DNA of 64,000 nucleotides from Paenibacillus caseinilyticus (GCF_027533645.1 NZ_JAQAGY010000012.1:1-64000); one strand, 5' to 3'. Shown: positions 45,519-54,358, counted from the first letter of the stretch. Notes: generated by a model not told the origin, from the sequence alone. A program made the numbers and translations.

Positions 45519-45545
45519 CCGAGGAGCCTACTCCTTGGTTTTTTT
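45519..45545 (+). terminator. Intrinsic terminator
   Basis: CCGAGGAG (45519-45526) pairs with CTCCTTGG (45531-45538), with one G-T pair and a CCTA loop, followed by seven T. It ends the DUF2156 transcript. Confidence 0.8.
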
Positions 45546-45740
45546 CTTTTCAATGGCATGAAAAATCAGGTCGGCCCCCGCTGCCGCCGCCCCTGTGTGA
45601 CTTGGCATACGTCCTTCTACAGTGATAGGATCATAGCAGAGGATTGCGATAAGTAGCGGAGGCCCAAAGACAGGAGAAAGAATCTTATCGATCGCGCCTC
45701 GCGGTTGAGCTCCATACCTGAAGTGAAGAGAGGGATTCGG

Positions 45741-46178
45741 ATGACGTATAACCTTACGAAGATGATCATCGAGCGGCCGGCCCATGAAGTATTCGAAGCC
45801 TTCGTCGATCCGGAGCGGATCAGCCAATTTTGGTTTTCATCCAGCTCCTGCAGATGGGAAGAAGGGAAGACCGTTACCCTGCGCTATGATGAGTACCAGG
45901 CTATTTTGGATATCGATATCTTGGAGATGGTGAAAGACCAAAGGATCGTTTTTCGATGGGGGGGCGACGGAGATCCGCATCGGATAACGATCGTGCTTGA
46001 CGCGGTGGAGCCGGCGAGTACATGCATCGAAGTTACCGAGGAAGGGTTCAAGGAAGGGGATGCGGATTATATTCGTCTGCTGGTCGACAACAAAGAAGGC
46101 TGGGTGTATGTGCTGACCTGCCTCAAAGCGTATCTGGAATTCGGGGTAACCCGGTTGAGGGCGGGATTGGTTAAATAG
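45741..46178 (+). CDS. SRPBCC/AHSA1-like ligand-binding protein
   Basis: This 145-residue protein has the START/Bet v 1-like pattern of the AHSA1 family: IERPAHEVFEAFVDPERISQFWF at the N-terminus, a WEEGKTVTLRY strand, and the C-terminal helix DNKEGWVYVLTCLKAYLEFG. Such proteins bind hydrophobic ligands, and some act in stress responses; no specific role is visible. I choose the ATG at 45741 after AGAGAGGG. The in-frame start at 45705 adds twelve residues without a ribosome site. The 3-prime end lies 29 bases from the left breakpoint of the broken yyaL-type gene. Confidence 0.85.
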   Translation: MTYNLTKMIIERPAHEVFEAFVDPERISQFWFSSSSCRWEEGKTVTLRYDEYQAILDIDILEMVKDQRIVFRWGGDGDPHRITIVLDAVEPASTCIEVTEEGFKEGDADYIRLLVDNKEGWVYVLTCLKAYLEFGVTRLRAGLVK

Positions 46179-46207
46179 GAGTGCAAGGAGGGAGGGGGAT
46201 TCGTTTC

Positions 46208-46564
46208 GTGAGGGCTGGCCGGGAATTTCGGAGCACCCCCGAAGCCGCCGTACACTTCGTCGAAGCTTCCTTCATAAGCCTGGTAAGCCTTCTCCAGCAA
46301 CGCTTCGGAGAGCCCGCCTTCCCGGCTGCCGATCATCCGCTTCTGCGTCTCCGCGGCAACCTGCTCACCGATATCCGCCACCTTCGCCGGGTCTTCCTTC
46401 CACTTCGCCCAGATCTGGGAGAGAATATCCATCAGGCCGCGCCGTCCGTGCCGGCGGGCTTTGGGGAAATAGGTGCCGGCAAAGAAAGGCTTCTGATCCG
46501 GCGTGAGAATGACGGTCAGCGGCCAGCCGCCCCGTCCGGTCATCGCCTGGCAGGCCGCCATATA
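46208..46564 (-). pseudogene. yyaL-type gene, inverted internal fragment
   Basis: On the minus strand these 357 bases encode about 119 residues matching the region that follows the thioredoxin active site in YyaL/DUF255 proteins: MAACQAMTGRGGWPLTVILT, the PFFAGTYFPK block and GGFGGAPKFPASPH. The reading begins in mid-protein at YM and stops being family-like after PH, near 46208. The continuation of the protein is on the opposite strand starting at 46566. The first 98 or so residues, including the expected CHWCH thioredoxin-like site, are absent from the window. This is the inverted part of a broken gene. No ribosome site precedes it. Confidence 0.87.
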
Positions 46565-46565
46565 C

Positions 46566-47996
46566 AAGTTATCTCTGCTCCTCCGCTGCTGGCACCGTAC
46601 CGGCGAGGATAGGGCACTGGCGATGGTGGAAAAAACACTCGATGCGATGTACCGCGGCGGCATGTACGACCATATTGGCTTCGGGTTCTCGCGCTACTCG
46701 GTGGATGAGAAGTGGCTTGTGCCGCATTTTGAGAAAATGCTGTACGACAACGCGCTGCTCGCTTGGACCTATCTGGAGGCTTACCAGAGTACCGGGAAGG
46801 AAACGTACGCGGAGGCAGCCGGGCAAATATTCACCTACGTCCTGCGCGATATGACGCATCCGGAAGGCGGCTTCTATTCGGCGGAGGATGCGGACTCCGA
46901 AGGGGAGGAAGGCAAGTTCTACGTATGGACGCCGGCGGAGGTGCACGAAGTGCTCGGCGAAGAGGAGGGCGGATACTTCTGTACCGTATACGGTATCACA
47001 GAAGAGGGGAACTTCGAAGGACACAGCATCCCGAATCTCATCGCCGCCGCCGCGTCTTCCGTCAGTAGGATGGCACTGGATGAGGGAGAGGTGCGAAATA
47101 GGCTGGAAGCCTCGCGTCGAAAGCTGTTCGAACACCGCGAGAAGCGGATTCATCCACACAAGGACGATAAGATCCTGACCTCCTGGAACGGGCTGATGAT
47201 CATGGCGCTCGCCAAAGGCTGCAAAACGCTGGGGCGCAGCGAATATTTGGCGGCGGCGGCCAAAGCCGTGTCGTTCATCATCGGCCGTATGCGAAGGGAA
47301 GACGGCAGGCTGCTGGCCCGCTACCGAGACGGAGAGGCGGCATTCCATGGGTATGTGGACGACTATGCGTTCCTCGTCTGGGGGCTCATCGAGCTGTTCG
47401 AGGCTTCCTTCGACCCCGCTTATCTGGAGCTGGCGATAGAGCTGAACGCCCGGATGATCGAGCTCTTCTGGGACGAGGAGAAAGGAGGGCTGTTCTTCTA
47501 TGGAAGCGATGGGGAGCAGCTCTTCACCCGCAACAAGGAGATTCACGACGGGGCCCAGCCTTCCGGCAATGCAGCTGCCGCTTTGAATCTTCTCCGTCTC
47601 GCCAAGCTGACGTATGACAGCAGTCTGTCCCGGCTCGCCGAGCGCCAGCTGAAGGCATTTGCCGGGACGGTGGAGCGCTATCCCCTGGGACATGCCATCT
47701 ACCTGATCGCGCTCGATTATGCGCTGAGTCCGCCCGGCGAGATTGTGATCGCGGGTGACCCCGAAGCCGATACGACCCGGGAGATGGTGGCCGCCGTGTG
47801 GGCGGAGTTCCGTCCGAACACGCTCGTATTGGTTGTCCCCGAAGGAGAGCGGGGGGCAAAGGTCCGTGAGCGGGTGCCGCTCGTGCAGGACAAGCTTGCT
47901 ATAGGCGGCCGGCCGACCGCCTATGTGTGCGAGAATTTTGCATGCATGTCTCCGACGACCGATGTGGAAGAGTTGAGGGAGCTGCTGCAGCACTGA
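46566..47996 (+). pseudogene. yyaL-type gene, C-terminal fragment (six-hairpin glycosidase-like)
   Basis: These 476 codons on the plus strand continue the protein from KLSLLLRCWHRTG through MYDHIGFGFSRYSVDEKWL and VPHFEKMLYDNALL to the natural C-terminus. YyaL family members are about 690 residues: a thioredoxin-like domain followed by an alpha/alpha-barrel like that of sugar epimerases. Inverting 46208-46564 joins PASPH to KLSLLLRCW in exact family register. The fragment is open from 46503, but no ribosome site is near that start, so it is probably untranslated. Total length (98 missing + 119 + 476) equals the family length. It could also be an assembly error. Confidence 0.88.
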
Positions 47997-48152
47997 CCCT
48001 GCAGGCCGCTGCCGGAGATTGATGACAGCTCCTCCTCCATTCATTCATGGTGTCCCGCTGGGGTAGATCTGTTCCTTGGCAGGCAGCCCCGGAGGTCTGA
48101 GCTGTGCCCGGCGGACGGATGAATGCGCGGATCGCAGCTGCCGGGCGAACAC

Positions 48153-48194
48153 AAAAAAGCCAGGATCCGCGCAGTGCGGACCCTGGTTTTTTTG
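48153..48194. terminator. Bidirectional terminator between convergent genes
   Basis: A GC-rich stem (48159-48170 with 48175-48186, with one mismatch) is flanked by an A-run (48153-48158) and a seven-T run (48187-48193). It separates the yyaL remnant from the GH18 gene. Confidence 0.8.
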
Positions 48195-48215
48195 TGTTTG
48201 GAATCAGCCGCCAGC

Positions 48216-50141
48216 CTACTTCTGCTGCAGCATCATCGACCAGAGGCTGGACGGATCGTACCCGAGGCGCCATGCGGCCACGCCGGCCAGATCGTACTTC
48301 TTGGCGAGGTCGATGCGGGCTTTCACCGTGGCCTCGTCCTCCATCCAGAAGACGTAGCGTGCGCCGTTCTCTGTGTACTCGACTTTATCCTGCCCGAAGC
48401 GGGCGTCCCAGGTGCGGACGGCCTTCTTCGAAGCGATGAGTGCAGGAAGATCCTTCATCAGCAGGGCACGGTTGCTCTCCAGTTGGCCTGCCGCGTCCAG
48501 CTTCCACTCCCGGACATAGAACGGAATGCCGATGATCAGCTTATCGCGGGGAATGCCGTACGCGAGGAACTCCTGGATGCCCTCTTCGACCCAAGGCAGT
48601 CCCGCGACGGAACCAGGCTCGGTGCTGCCTTTCCAGTGCTGGTCGTAGGTCATTGTAATGACATAGTCGACAATACCGGCCAGCTTCTCGTGGTCGAACG
48701 CCGTCTTGGCATTCCACTTCGCGCTTCCGCGCGGCAGATCGACGGAGAGGGTCAGCTTCGCGGCATGGGTCTTCGCCGCGAGTTCTTCCATGAATCGGGT
48801 GAAAGCGGCACGGTCAGTGCCGGACACGCTCTCGAAATCGACGTTAAGGCCGTCTACGCCAAGCTGCACGGCACGCTGGACCAAGGTGTCGATGAACTTG
48901 GCCCGGGCTTCGGACGATGCAAGGAAGGCCGTGGTAAGCTTGCTGTCGAACTGGTTCGCCACCAGAGGGTGAACCGAGTAGCCCTGCGATTTCAGCCAAG
49001 CTACCGTTGCCGGGTTGGATGTATCGGCAAGGGCACCCGACGCATCATCCAGCTGGAAGTAAGTCGGAGAGACGACGTCGAGTCCCGTCGTGCCTGCTAC
49101 ATGGCTGCGGATCGTGCTGTCGCCGGAGCTGCCGTTCCAACCCCAGTACTGCAGTTCCTTGAGGTTGTCCCAGATAACCGAACCGTCATCATACAACCGG
49201 ATGGAGGCGTTGCTGTACCGGGAAGCATAAGCGAGTGCCCCGCCGATCGTAGAGAAGTCGGCGATCCACTGGTCTTTCTGGTATACCTGATAGTAAGGAT
49301 AATTATTCCATATCGTACGAGCGGCCGTACCGGAGCCCGTGCTGACGTCGGTTATGCGGGTATGATCGAATCCCTGCGCATAAGAGATTGCATCCGACAG
49401 TCCGAGGAAGGCGCCGATTTCCTTGCCGGATTGGAACACTTTGTACGCCTTGACATTGGAGAATACGACGTTCTGATTATCCGTACGGCGCACTTCCGAG
49501 TTCCCCCATGCCAGCGAGGCGTTCACTGCATCCTCCAGGTAAGCATAGGTCCATGCCGGATTCGTGAAGCTACCCTGGTAGACCTGATAGACCGGCGCAC
49601 CTAGACGGAGTTCCGTCTTGCGGTTCACAGGGATATTGTCCCACACCCACCGGTGGTCTGTCAGGTCGATGATATGGGCATTCCCCCAGCGCCGCGCTTC
49701 GGCGACTGCGGACTCCAGCGTAGGGAAGTCCCAAGTACCCGTAGTCGTCTCGCCTTGATACACGCGGTATTTGGGGTAGTTGTTCCACACCCAGCCGCCG
49801 CCTTCCAGATCGCGGACGCTGGCGTGTCCCCACTTGGACGCTTCGGCTATCGCCGCTTCCAAAGTTGCGAACTTCCACTCGGGCAGCGATGTGCCGTTCT
49901 GATAGACGCGGTATTTCGGATAGTTGTGCCAAAGCCACTTGCGACTGCCGATTTCTTCCACATGGCTGTCGGCAAACCAGCGGGCATAGGCCTGCGCTTC
50001 GGCGTACGAAGCGGTCTCGCTGAGAAGCTGCTGGTCTTGGTAGACCCGGTATTTGGTCGTCATGTCGGCTGCTTGAAGGGAGCCGGCGGACGAGAATAGT
50101 ATAGCGAAGATGGACATGGAGGTCAGGGTCTTGCGCAGCAA
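48216..50141 (-). CDS. Secreted GH18-type glycosidase with six N-terminal repeats
   Basis: This 641-residue protein has a signal peptide (about 1-24), six repeats of about 47-50 residues (25-325), each beginning KYRVYQ or a variant and ending W-x-NYP or similar, and a C-terminal glycoside hydrolase family 18 barrel (about 335-641). The catalytic motif DGLNVDFE spans residues 430-437, with Asp435 and Glu437. MTYDQHW and the late VEYTENGARYVFWMED block fit the YaaH/YdhD-type spore or wall GH18 group, which acts on peptidoglycan or chitin-like sugars. LysM domains usual in that group are absent, and the repeats take their place. The ATG at 50141 lies in a region with AGAGAAAGAGG upstream. Confidence 0.9.
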   Translation of the reverse strand: MLRKTLTSMSIFAILFSSAGSLQAADMTTKYRVYQDQQLLSETASYAEAQAYARWFADSHVEEIGSRKWLWHNYPKYRVYQNGTSLPEWKFATLEAAIAEASKWGHASVRDLEGGGWVWNNYPKYRVYQGETTTGTWDFPTLESAVAEARRWGNAHIIDLTDHRWVWDNIPVNRKTELRLGAPVYQVYQGSFTNPAWTYAYLEDAVNASLAWGNSEVRRTDNQNVVFSNVKAYKVFQSGKEIGAFLGLSDAISYAQGFDHTRITDVSTGSGTAARTIWNNYPYYQVYQKDQWIADFSTIGGALAYASRYSNASIRLYDDGSVIWDNLKELQYWGWNGSSGDSTIRSHVAGTTGLDVVSPTYFQLDDASGALADTSNPATVAWLKSQGYSVHPLVANQFDSKLTTAFLASSEARAKFIDTLVQRAVQLGVDGLNVDFESVSGTDRAAFTRFMEELAAKTHAAKLTLSVDLPRGSAKWNAKTAFDHEKLAGIVDYVITMTYDQHWKGSTEPGSVAGLPWVEEGIQEFLAYGIPRDKLIIGIPFYVREWKLDAAGQLESNRALLMKDLPALIASKKAVRTWDARFGQDKVEYTENGARYVFWMEDEATVKARIDLAKKYDLAGVAAWRLGYDPSSLWSMMLQQK

Positions 50142-50336
50142 ATTCGATCAGCCTCTTTCTCTCGTAAGTCTATTCTATTAAACGCGGCGAGAGGGGCAGA
50201 AGTTGCACGGAAAATACTAGATGAGAGGATAGAACTGAGGGGGAAGAAGATTGACGAAGGCCGGAAGCCGCAGAACTTGGAAGCTGCGGGATCGGATGGT
50301 GGGGGCAGGTGGCCTTGGGGGAGTGCACTGAGGATC

Positions 50337-50371
50337 AAAAAAAGCCCCCTCCAAATCGCTTTGGAGAGGGC
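50337..50371 (-). terminator. Intrinsic terminator for the YxcD-type gene
   Basis: Minus-strand hairpin: 50344-50355 pairs with 50360-50371 (one mismatch) with a four-base loop, followed on the minus strand by seven T (50337-50343). Confidence 0.85.
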
Positions 50372-50409
50372 TTGTTGATCCGGCCTTCGGCGGCCGGGAG
50401 GCTGATCAT

Positions 50410-50688
50410 CTACTGCACAATGTCCGCTACGATCTCATGCTCCAGCGTAAGACGGATCTGGTCCCGGAAGACACGGACGCCTTGGTGCTGGAAGAGGTAT
50501 CGCTCGATGGCTTCGAGGATGTTCGCTGCGATCAGAATCTGGCTGCGGCCTTCTGCCGTGATCTCGGCGGAGAAGCCTAGATCGTCGTCGTACTCGAGCT
50601 CGACCTCCACTTGAGTAGGCTGGATGCCTTTACGTTCTGCGGTGTGCAGACAGATGGCATTGATGATATCCTGTTCGCTTAGTCTCAT
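50410..50688 (-). CDS. YxcD-like protein (DUF2653)
   Basis: This 92-residue acidic protein starts MRLSEQDIINAICLHTAERK and continues VEVELEYDDDLGFSAEI, then a helix and IRLTLEHEIVADIVQ. The pattern fits Bacillus YxcD, a conserved protein of unknown function. There is no signal or membrane segment. The ATG at 50688 lies 24 bases after the stop of the upstream membrane protein, with AAAGATGGGG upstream, so the two are probably cotranscribed and end at the terminator at 50337-50371. Confidence 0.8.
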   Translation of the reverse strand: MRLSEQDIINAICLHTAERKGIQPTQVEVELEYDDDLGFSAEITAEGRSQILIAANILEAIERYLFQHQGVRVFRDQIRLTLEHEIVADIVQ

Positions 50689-50712
50689 AGCTGCTTACCC
50701 CATCTTTCCGGA

Positions 50713-51147
50713 TTAATAGCGCCGCGGCTCTTCCTTGAATTTCTTACGGTCTCGGAAGTAGACGAACACACGGGCGATAATCGCAATCAGGGCTACGAAA
50801 GCGATCACGTTGACGAGCAGGCCGAGGATGTTGCCGAGAGCGCCCAGTCCGCCGAACAAGCCGCCGAAGAGGAGTCCCGCAAGTCCGCCGATCATGAGGC
50901 CTTTCATCAGTCCGCCGCCGCTGAAGAAGCCGCGTTTTTGCGTTGCGGCCGCACCGGCAGCAGGCGACTTGGAAGCGGCAGGGTCGGCTTTATTCACGCC
51001 GCTGTTCGGCGTTGTCGTCGTTGCCCCGTTGCTCGGGCTGTAGCTCTTTTTAGGGGATTTGTACTTTGCCGCATCCGCCGTGCCCGCCGAGGAGAAGGAG
51101 AAGGCGATCGTACAAGCCATCAGAATCATTGATAATTTTTTCCACAT
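50713..51147 (-). CDS. Small exported Gly-rich membrane protein (YxcC/Tim44-like region)
   Basis: This 144-residue protein has a signal peptide (1-26, MILMACTIAFSFSSAGTADA), a Ser/Thr/Pro-rich linker (27-70), a glycine-rich hydrophobic hairpin (about 75-100, GGLMKGLMIGGLAGLLFGGL), a second membrane helix (about 105-127) and a basic tail. The shape, with a signal peptide followed by a Gly-rich membrane part, resembles preprotein translocase Tim44-like proteins that lack the C-terminal domain. No function can be given. The ATG at 51147 follows GGAGGAAAC; the extra 12 residues before it are rejected. Confidence 0.75.
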   Translation of the reverse strand: MWKKLSMILMACTIAFSFSSAGTADAAKYKSPKKSYSPSNGATTTTPNSGVNKADPAASKSPAAGAAATQKRGFFSGGGLMKGLMIGGLAGLLFGGLFGGLGALGNILGLLVNVIAFVALIAIIARVFVYFRDRKKFKEEPRRY

Positions 51148-51321
51148 GGTGTTTCCTCCATCTAAGGACGTTTTTGTTTTCAAAAGGTACTACGTTCTAA
51201 TGTAGGCGCAGGTTTCAAAAAATAATCCGGAATTTTAGAAGTTTCGCGAAACCCCGTCAAACTTGTTACAATAGACAGGAGAAACAAAGATCATTCGGTA
51301 TCGAAGAAGGCGGTATGCTCT

Positions 51322-51867
51322 ATGGCACATGCACATCCATACCCGGAAGCCTACGTGCGCTATCTGGTTCATTTTCACGCGGAGCGTGATTATTTCGAGT
51401 GCCACGAGGTGCTCGAGGAATATTGGAAGGAACATCCGGAGGCGGCGGACGGCGATGCTTATGTCGGCCTGATCCAATTGGCCGTCTCGCTGTATCATCA
51501 GAGAAGGGGGAATACAGCAGGAGCGGTGAAGATGCTCGCCGGCGCCATCCGCCGCCTCGGAGGAGGGGCCGCGGCAAGGCTCGGCATCGCGGAGGAGGAG
51601 CTGCAGCGGCTCATGGGCGAGAGGCTGCAGGCACTGTCCGCGCCCGGGTTCGTGTACAGCGATCTTGAGATTCCGCTGGAGGACACCGCCTTGCGGCAGG
51701 CATGCCAAGCGGCCAGCGGATCTTCCTGGGACCGCTGGGCGCAGCCGAGCGACTTGTCGGACAGCTATCTGATCCATAAACATACGCTGCGTGACCGCAG
51801 CGGGGTGATCCAGGAGCGGGAGCGGCAGCGGGAAGAACGTCAGGCCCGGCGGGGGATGGGCGAATGA
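51322..51867 (+). CDS. DUF309 domain protein
   Basis: This 181-residue protein has the DUF309 helical core near the N-terminus: YLVHFHAERDYFECHEVLEE followed by YVGLIQLAVSLYHQRRGN. The E-x2-H type residues could bind metal, but the function is unknown for the family. The C-terminal 70 residues are a family-variable, Arg/Glu-rich extension. The ATG at 51322 lies near GCGGTATGCTCT without a strong ribosome site. It overlaps the response regulator gene by four bases (ATGA), so the three genes (DUF309, regulator, kinase) form an operon. Confidence 0.85.
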   Translation: MAHAHPYPEAYVRYLVHFHAERDYFECHEVLEEYWKEHPEAADGDAYVGLIQLAVSLYHQRRGNTAGAVKMLAGAIRRLGGGAAARLGIAEEELQRLMGERLQALSAPGFVYSDLEIPLEDTALRQACQAASGSSWDRWAQPSDLSDSYLIHKHTLRDRSGVIQERERQREERQARRGMGE

Positions 51868-52598
51868 GCGGAGAAACCCCCGGCCGCCCGCCGGTGATCC
51901 TGGTTGTAGAAGACGAGAAACACATTGCGGAGGTGATCCGGCTCTACCTCGAGCATGGGGGCTACGAGCCGGTCTTGAAGAGTCACGGGGAGGGCGTGGC
52001 CGAAGGCGTGCCGGCGCTTGCTCCCGACCTAATCTTGCTCGACGTCATGCTTCCCGGGCTCTCGGGCTTCGAGATCTGTTCGCGGATCCGTGCGCTCCCG
52101 GAACCGGCCGGATCCACCCCGGTCATCTTCCTGACCGCGAAGGGCGAGTCCATCGACAAGCTGCGCGGGTTCCAGCTCGGCGTGGACGATTACATCGTGA
52201 AGCCCTTCGATCCCAATGAGCTGGTCGCAAGGATCAAGGCGGTGCTGAGGCGCGCTAAGGCCCCGCGGCAGACCGGCAGCTCCGAGGGAGGGCAGAAGAC
52301 GCTGCGGGTGGACAACCTGACTGTCGATCTTGACCAATACAAGGTTATGGTCGACGGCAGTCGGGTGGAGCTTACCGCCAAGGAGATGGAGCTGCTGTAT
52401 TTCCTCGCCTCCAGCCCGGGAAGGGTCTATACGCGGGAGGATCTGCTCGGCTTCGTGTGGAGCTTTGATTTTAACGGGGGGACCCGGACGGTGGACGCCC
52501 ATGTCAAGAACCTGCGCAAGAAGCTCGGGACGGGCTACCGGTGGAGCATTCAGACGCTGTGGGGCATCGGCTATTCCTTCGAGGTGCGCGAAGCATGA
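51864..52598 (+). CDS. OmpR-family response regulator
   Basis: This 244-residue regulator has a receiver domain (about 10-128) with phospho-acceptor Asp60 in LILLDVMLPG, the acidic pair EDEKHI, Thr and Lys switch residues (FLTAKG, VKPFDPNE), and a winged-helix DNA-binding domain (about 150-240, RVELTAKEMELL, GGTRTVDAHVKNLRKKLG). It overlaps both neighbours by four bases. The cognate kinase is encoded immediately downstream. Target genes are not evident; self-control of the operon is typical for this type. Confidence 0.94.
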   Translation: MSGETPGRPPVILVVEDEKHIAEVIRLYLEHGGYEPVLKSHGEGVAEGVPALAPDLILLDVMLPGLSGFEICSRIRALPEPAGSTPVIFLTAKGESIDKLRGFQLGVDDYIVKPFDPNELVARIKAVLRRAKAPRQTGSSEGGQKTLRVDNLTVDLDQYKVMVDGSRVELTAKEMELLYFLASSPGRVYTREDLLGFVWSFDFNGGTRTVDAHVKNLRKKLGTGYRWSIQTLWGIGYSFEVREA

Positions 52599-54271
52599 TC
52601 CGGCGCTTCCTCGGCCGCTGGAGCCGGAGTCTCTATATCCAGATTTTCCTGTCGTTCCTGCTCACCTGCATCCTGTTCTTCGCAGGCCTCGCGCTCTTCT
52701 GGAATTCTTACTTCACGGATTTCTTCTATAAAGACAAGAAGGAGCTGCTCGTTTCCCGGTCGGCGGAAGTAGTGAAGCTGCTGCCCTCTTACGAGGACGG
52801 CACCGTATCCAACCGCGAGATGCGCTTCGGCACCCGGATTATCGCCAGGGGATTCAACGGGATGATCTGGCTCGTCGATGCCAAAGGCAATGTGCTCAGC
52901 GGCTCCTCCGAGCGGGAGGGGTTGGCGCTGCCTTCAGAGCTGCAGCAGTTGTTCTCCGACGGCCTGAAGGGCGGCAGCGGATTCTATGCCGCGACGCTGA
53001 AGATCGAGCCCTTCCCTGCGGGCGGCGGGGGCGGGGCGGGCGGACGTTCGGGGCCAGCTGCGCCTGGAACCAGTACGGGGAACGGAGCTGCGGCTGGCGG
53101 GGAGCAGGCTTCCTCGGCGGGGGGCACCGGCACCCTGCGGAACGGTGCGGCAGAGGGCGGGGCATCGGCGATTCCCGTGCCGCCGAATCCGCTGGGACTC
53201 GGCGGGCCGGCTGACGAGAGCCTGCTCGTCTACTATACGCCGGCCGAGCTGCACGGCGAACGCATCGTGATCCTGATGCTGATGCCGGCGCTCGAAGTCA
53301 GCGAGGCGCTCTCCGCCGTGCGGCTGAATATTCTCGTGCCGCTGCTCTTCTCCATGATCGCGGTCGGCGCGATTCTCTTCATCCTCTCCCGCAAGCTGGC
53401 GGGGCCGCTGCAGCGGATGAACCGGGCGGCGCTGGAAGTCGCCGAGGGCGACTTCACGACGCGCGTTCCCGTTACCTCGCGCGACGAGGTGGGCGAGTTG
53501 GCGCACAGCTTCAACTTCATGGTGGACCAGCTCCAGCAGTGGGAAGACACTCGGCAAGAGTTTCTGGCGCATATTTCGCATGAGCTCCGGTCGCCGCTGA
53601 CCTCCCTGCGCGGATTGATCGGCGCCATGAACGACGGCATTATCCCGCCGGACAAGGTGGCGCATTACCTGCGCATCTGCGACGGGGAAGTGCAGCGACT
53701 GCAGAGGCTGGTGAACGATCTGCTCGATCTGGCGCGGATTCAGAACGGATCGGATGTATTCCGGCTGCGTCCTGTGGTCCTCTCGGCCCATCTGCTGGAG
53801 ACGCTGGAGCTGATCCGGCCTGCGGCCGAGGAGAAGGGGATCCGGCTGCGTATGCCGGAGCTTTCACCAGCCGCATCCGCGCTGATGTGCGATCTCGACC
53901 CGGACCGCTTCTCCCAGGTTCTGCTTAATCTGCTCTATAACGCCATCCGGTTTACTCCAGAGGGAGGCACCCTTACGGTAGAGCTCGCGGCGGAGGGCGA
54001 GGAAGCGGTGGTGTATGTGAAGGACACCGGCATCGGGATGAGCGAAGAGGAGCTCTCGCGCATCTGGGACCGGTTCTACAAAGCGGATGCCTCCCGCACC
54101 GGCGGAACCGAGGGGACTGGGCTTGGATTGACGATCGTCAAGCATCTGGTCGGGGGCATGAACGGTCATATCACGGTGGAGAGCGAGCCGGGAGCCGGTA
54201 CAGTCTTCCGGGTGGCATTTCCGCTTCGCACCGGAGAAGGGCGCAAAACGGGCGGAGGCGAACCCTCCTGA
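52595..54271 (+). CDS. Membrane sensor histidine kinase (HAMP-HisKA-HATPase)
   Basis: This 558-residue kinase has a first membrane helix (about 14-36), an extracytoplasmic domain to about residue 245, a second helix (about 248-268), HAMP (about 270-320), HisKA with His329 in ISHELRSPLTSLRG, and the HATPase domain with NLLYNAIRFTPEGG, DTGIGMSEEE and GTGLGLTIV. Within the extracytoplasmic part, roughly residues 145-210 are Gly/Ala/Ser/Pro-rich, an unusual low-complexity insert. The ATG at 52595 overlaps the regulator stop. The signal is unknown; the envelope location suggests a cell wall or extracellular cue. Confidence 0.93.
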   Translation: MIRRFLGRWSRSLYIQIFLSFLLTCILFFAGLALFWNSYFTDFFYKDKKELLVSRSAEVVKLLPSYEDGTVSNREMRFGTRIIARGFNGMIWLVDAKGNVLSGSSEREGLALPSELQQLFSDGLKGGSGFYAATLKIEPFPAGGGGGAGGRSGPAAPGTSTGNGAAAGGEQASSAGGTGTLRNGAAEGGASAIPVPPNPLGLGGPADESLLVYYTPAELHGERIVILMLMPALEVSEALSAVRLNILVPLLFSMIAVGAILFILSRKLAGPLQRMNRAALEVAEGDFTTRVPVTSRDEVGELAHSFNFMVDQLQQWEDTRQEFLAHISHELRSPLTSLRGLIGAMNDGIIPPDKVAHYLRICDGEVQRLQRLVNDLLDLARIQNGSDVFRLRPVVLSAHLLETLELIRPAAEEKGIRLRMPELSPAASALMCDLDPDRFSQVLLNLLYNAIRFTPEGGTLTVELAAEGEEAVVYVKDTGIGMSEEELSRIWDRFYKADASRTGGTEGTGLGLTIVKHLVGGMNGHITVESEPGAGTVFRVAFPLRTGEGRKTGGGEPS

Positions 54272-54301
54272 TTCGAGCAGGACCGGTTTAAGATTTTTTG
54301 C

Positions 54302-54330
54302 TTGTTCAACCCGACAAGAAGAGGTACAAT
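54302..54330 (+). promoter_or_regulatory. Promoter of carbonic anhydrase gene
   Basis: TTGTTC (54302-54307), a 17-base spacer and TACAAT (54325-54330), about 68 bases before the ATG. The predicted start point lies at the edge of the following palindrome. Confidence 0.6.
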
Positions 54331-54336
54331 TTCTCT

Positions 54337-54358
54337 AATCCAAAACCTGTTTTGGATT
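54337..54358. repeat. 22-base palindrome overlapping predicted transcription start
   Basis: AATCCAAAAC (54337-54346) is the exact reverse complement of GTTTTGGATT (54349-54358), with a two-base centre. It lies just downstream of the -10 of the carbonic anhydrase promoter and could be an operator for a dimeric regulator or a 5-prime mRNA hairpin. Confidence 0.85.

Noticed and set aside
46208-46564. Phase-variable invertible switch
   Set aside because: No inverted repeats were seen at both ends, no recombinase gene is nearby, and the missing 5-prime part means inversion alone would not restore the gene.
46569-48044. 491-codon open frame on the minus strand
   Set aside because: Antisense to the yyaL C-terminal fragment; it does not match the inverted N-terminal fragment, which is in another frame.
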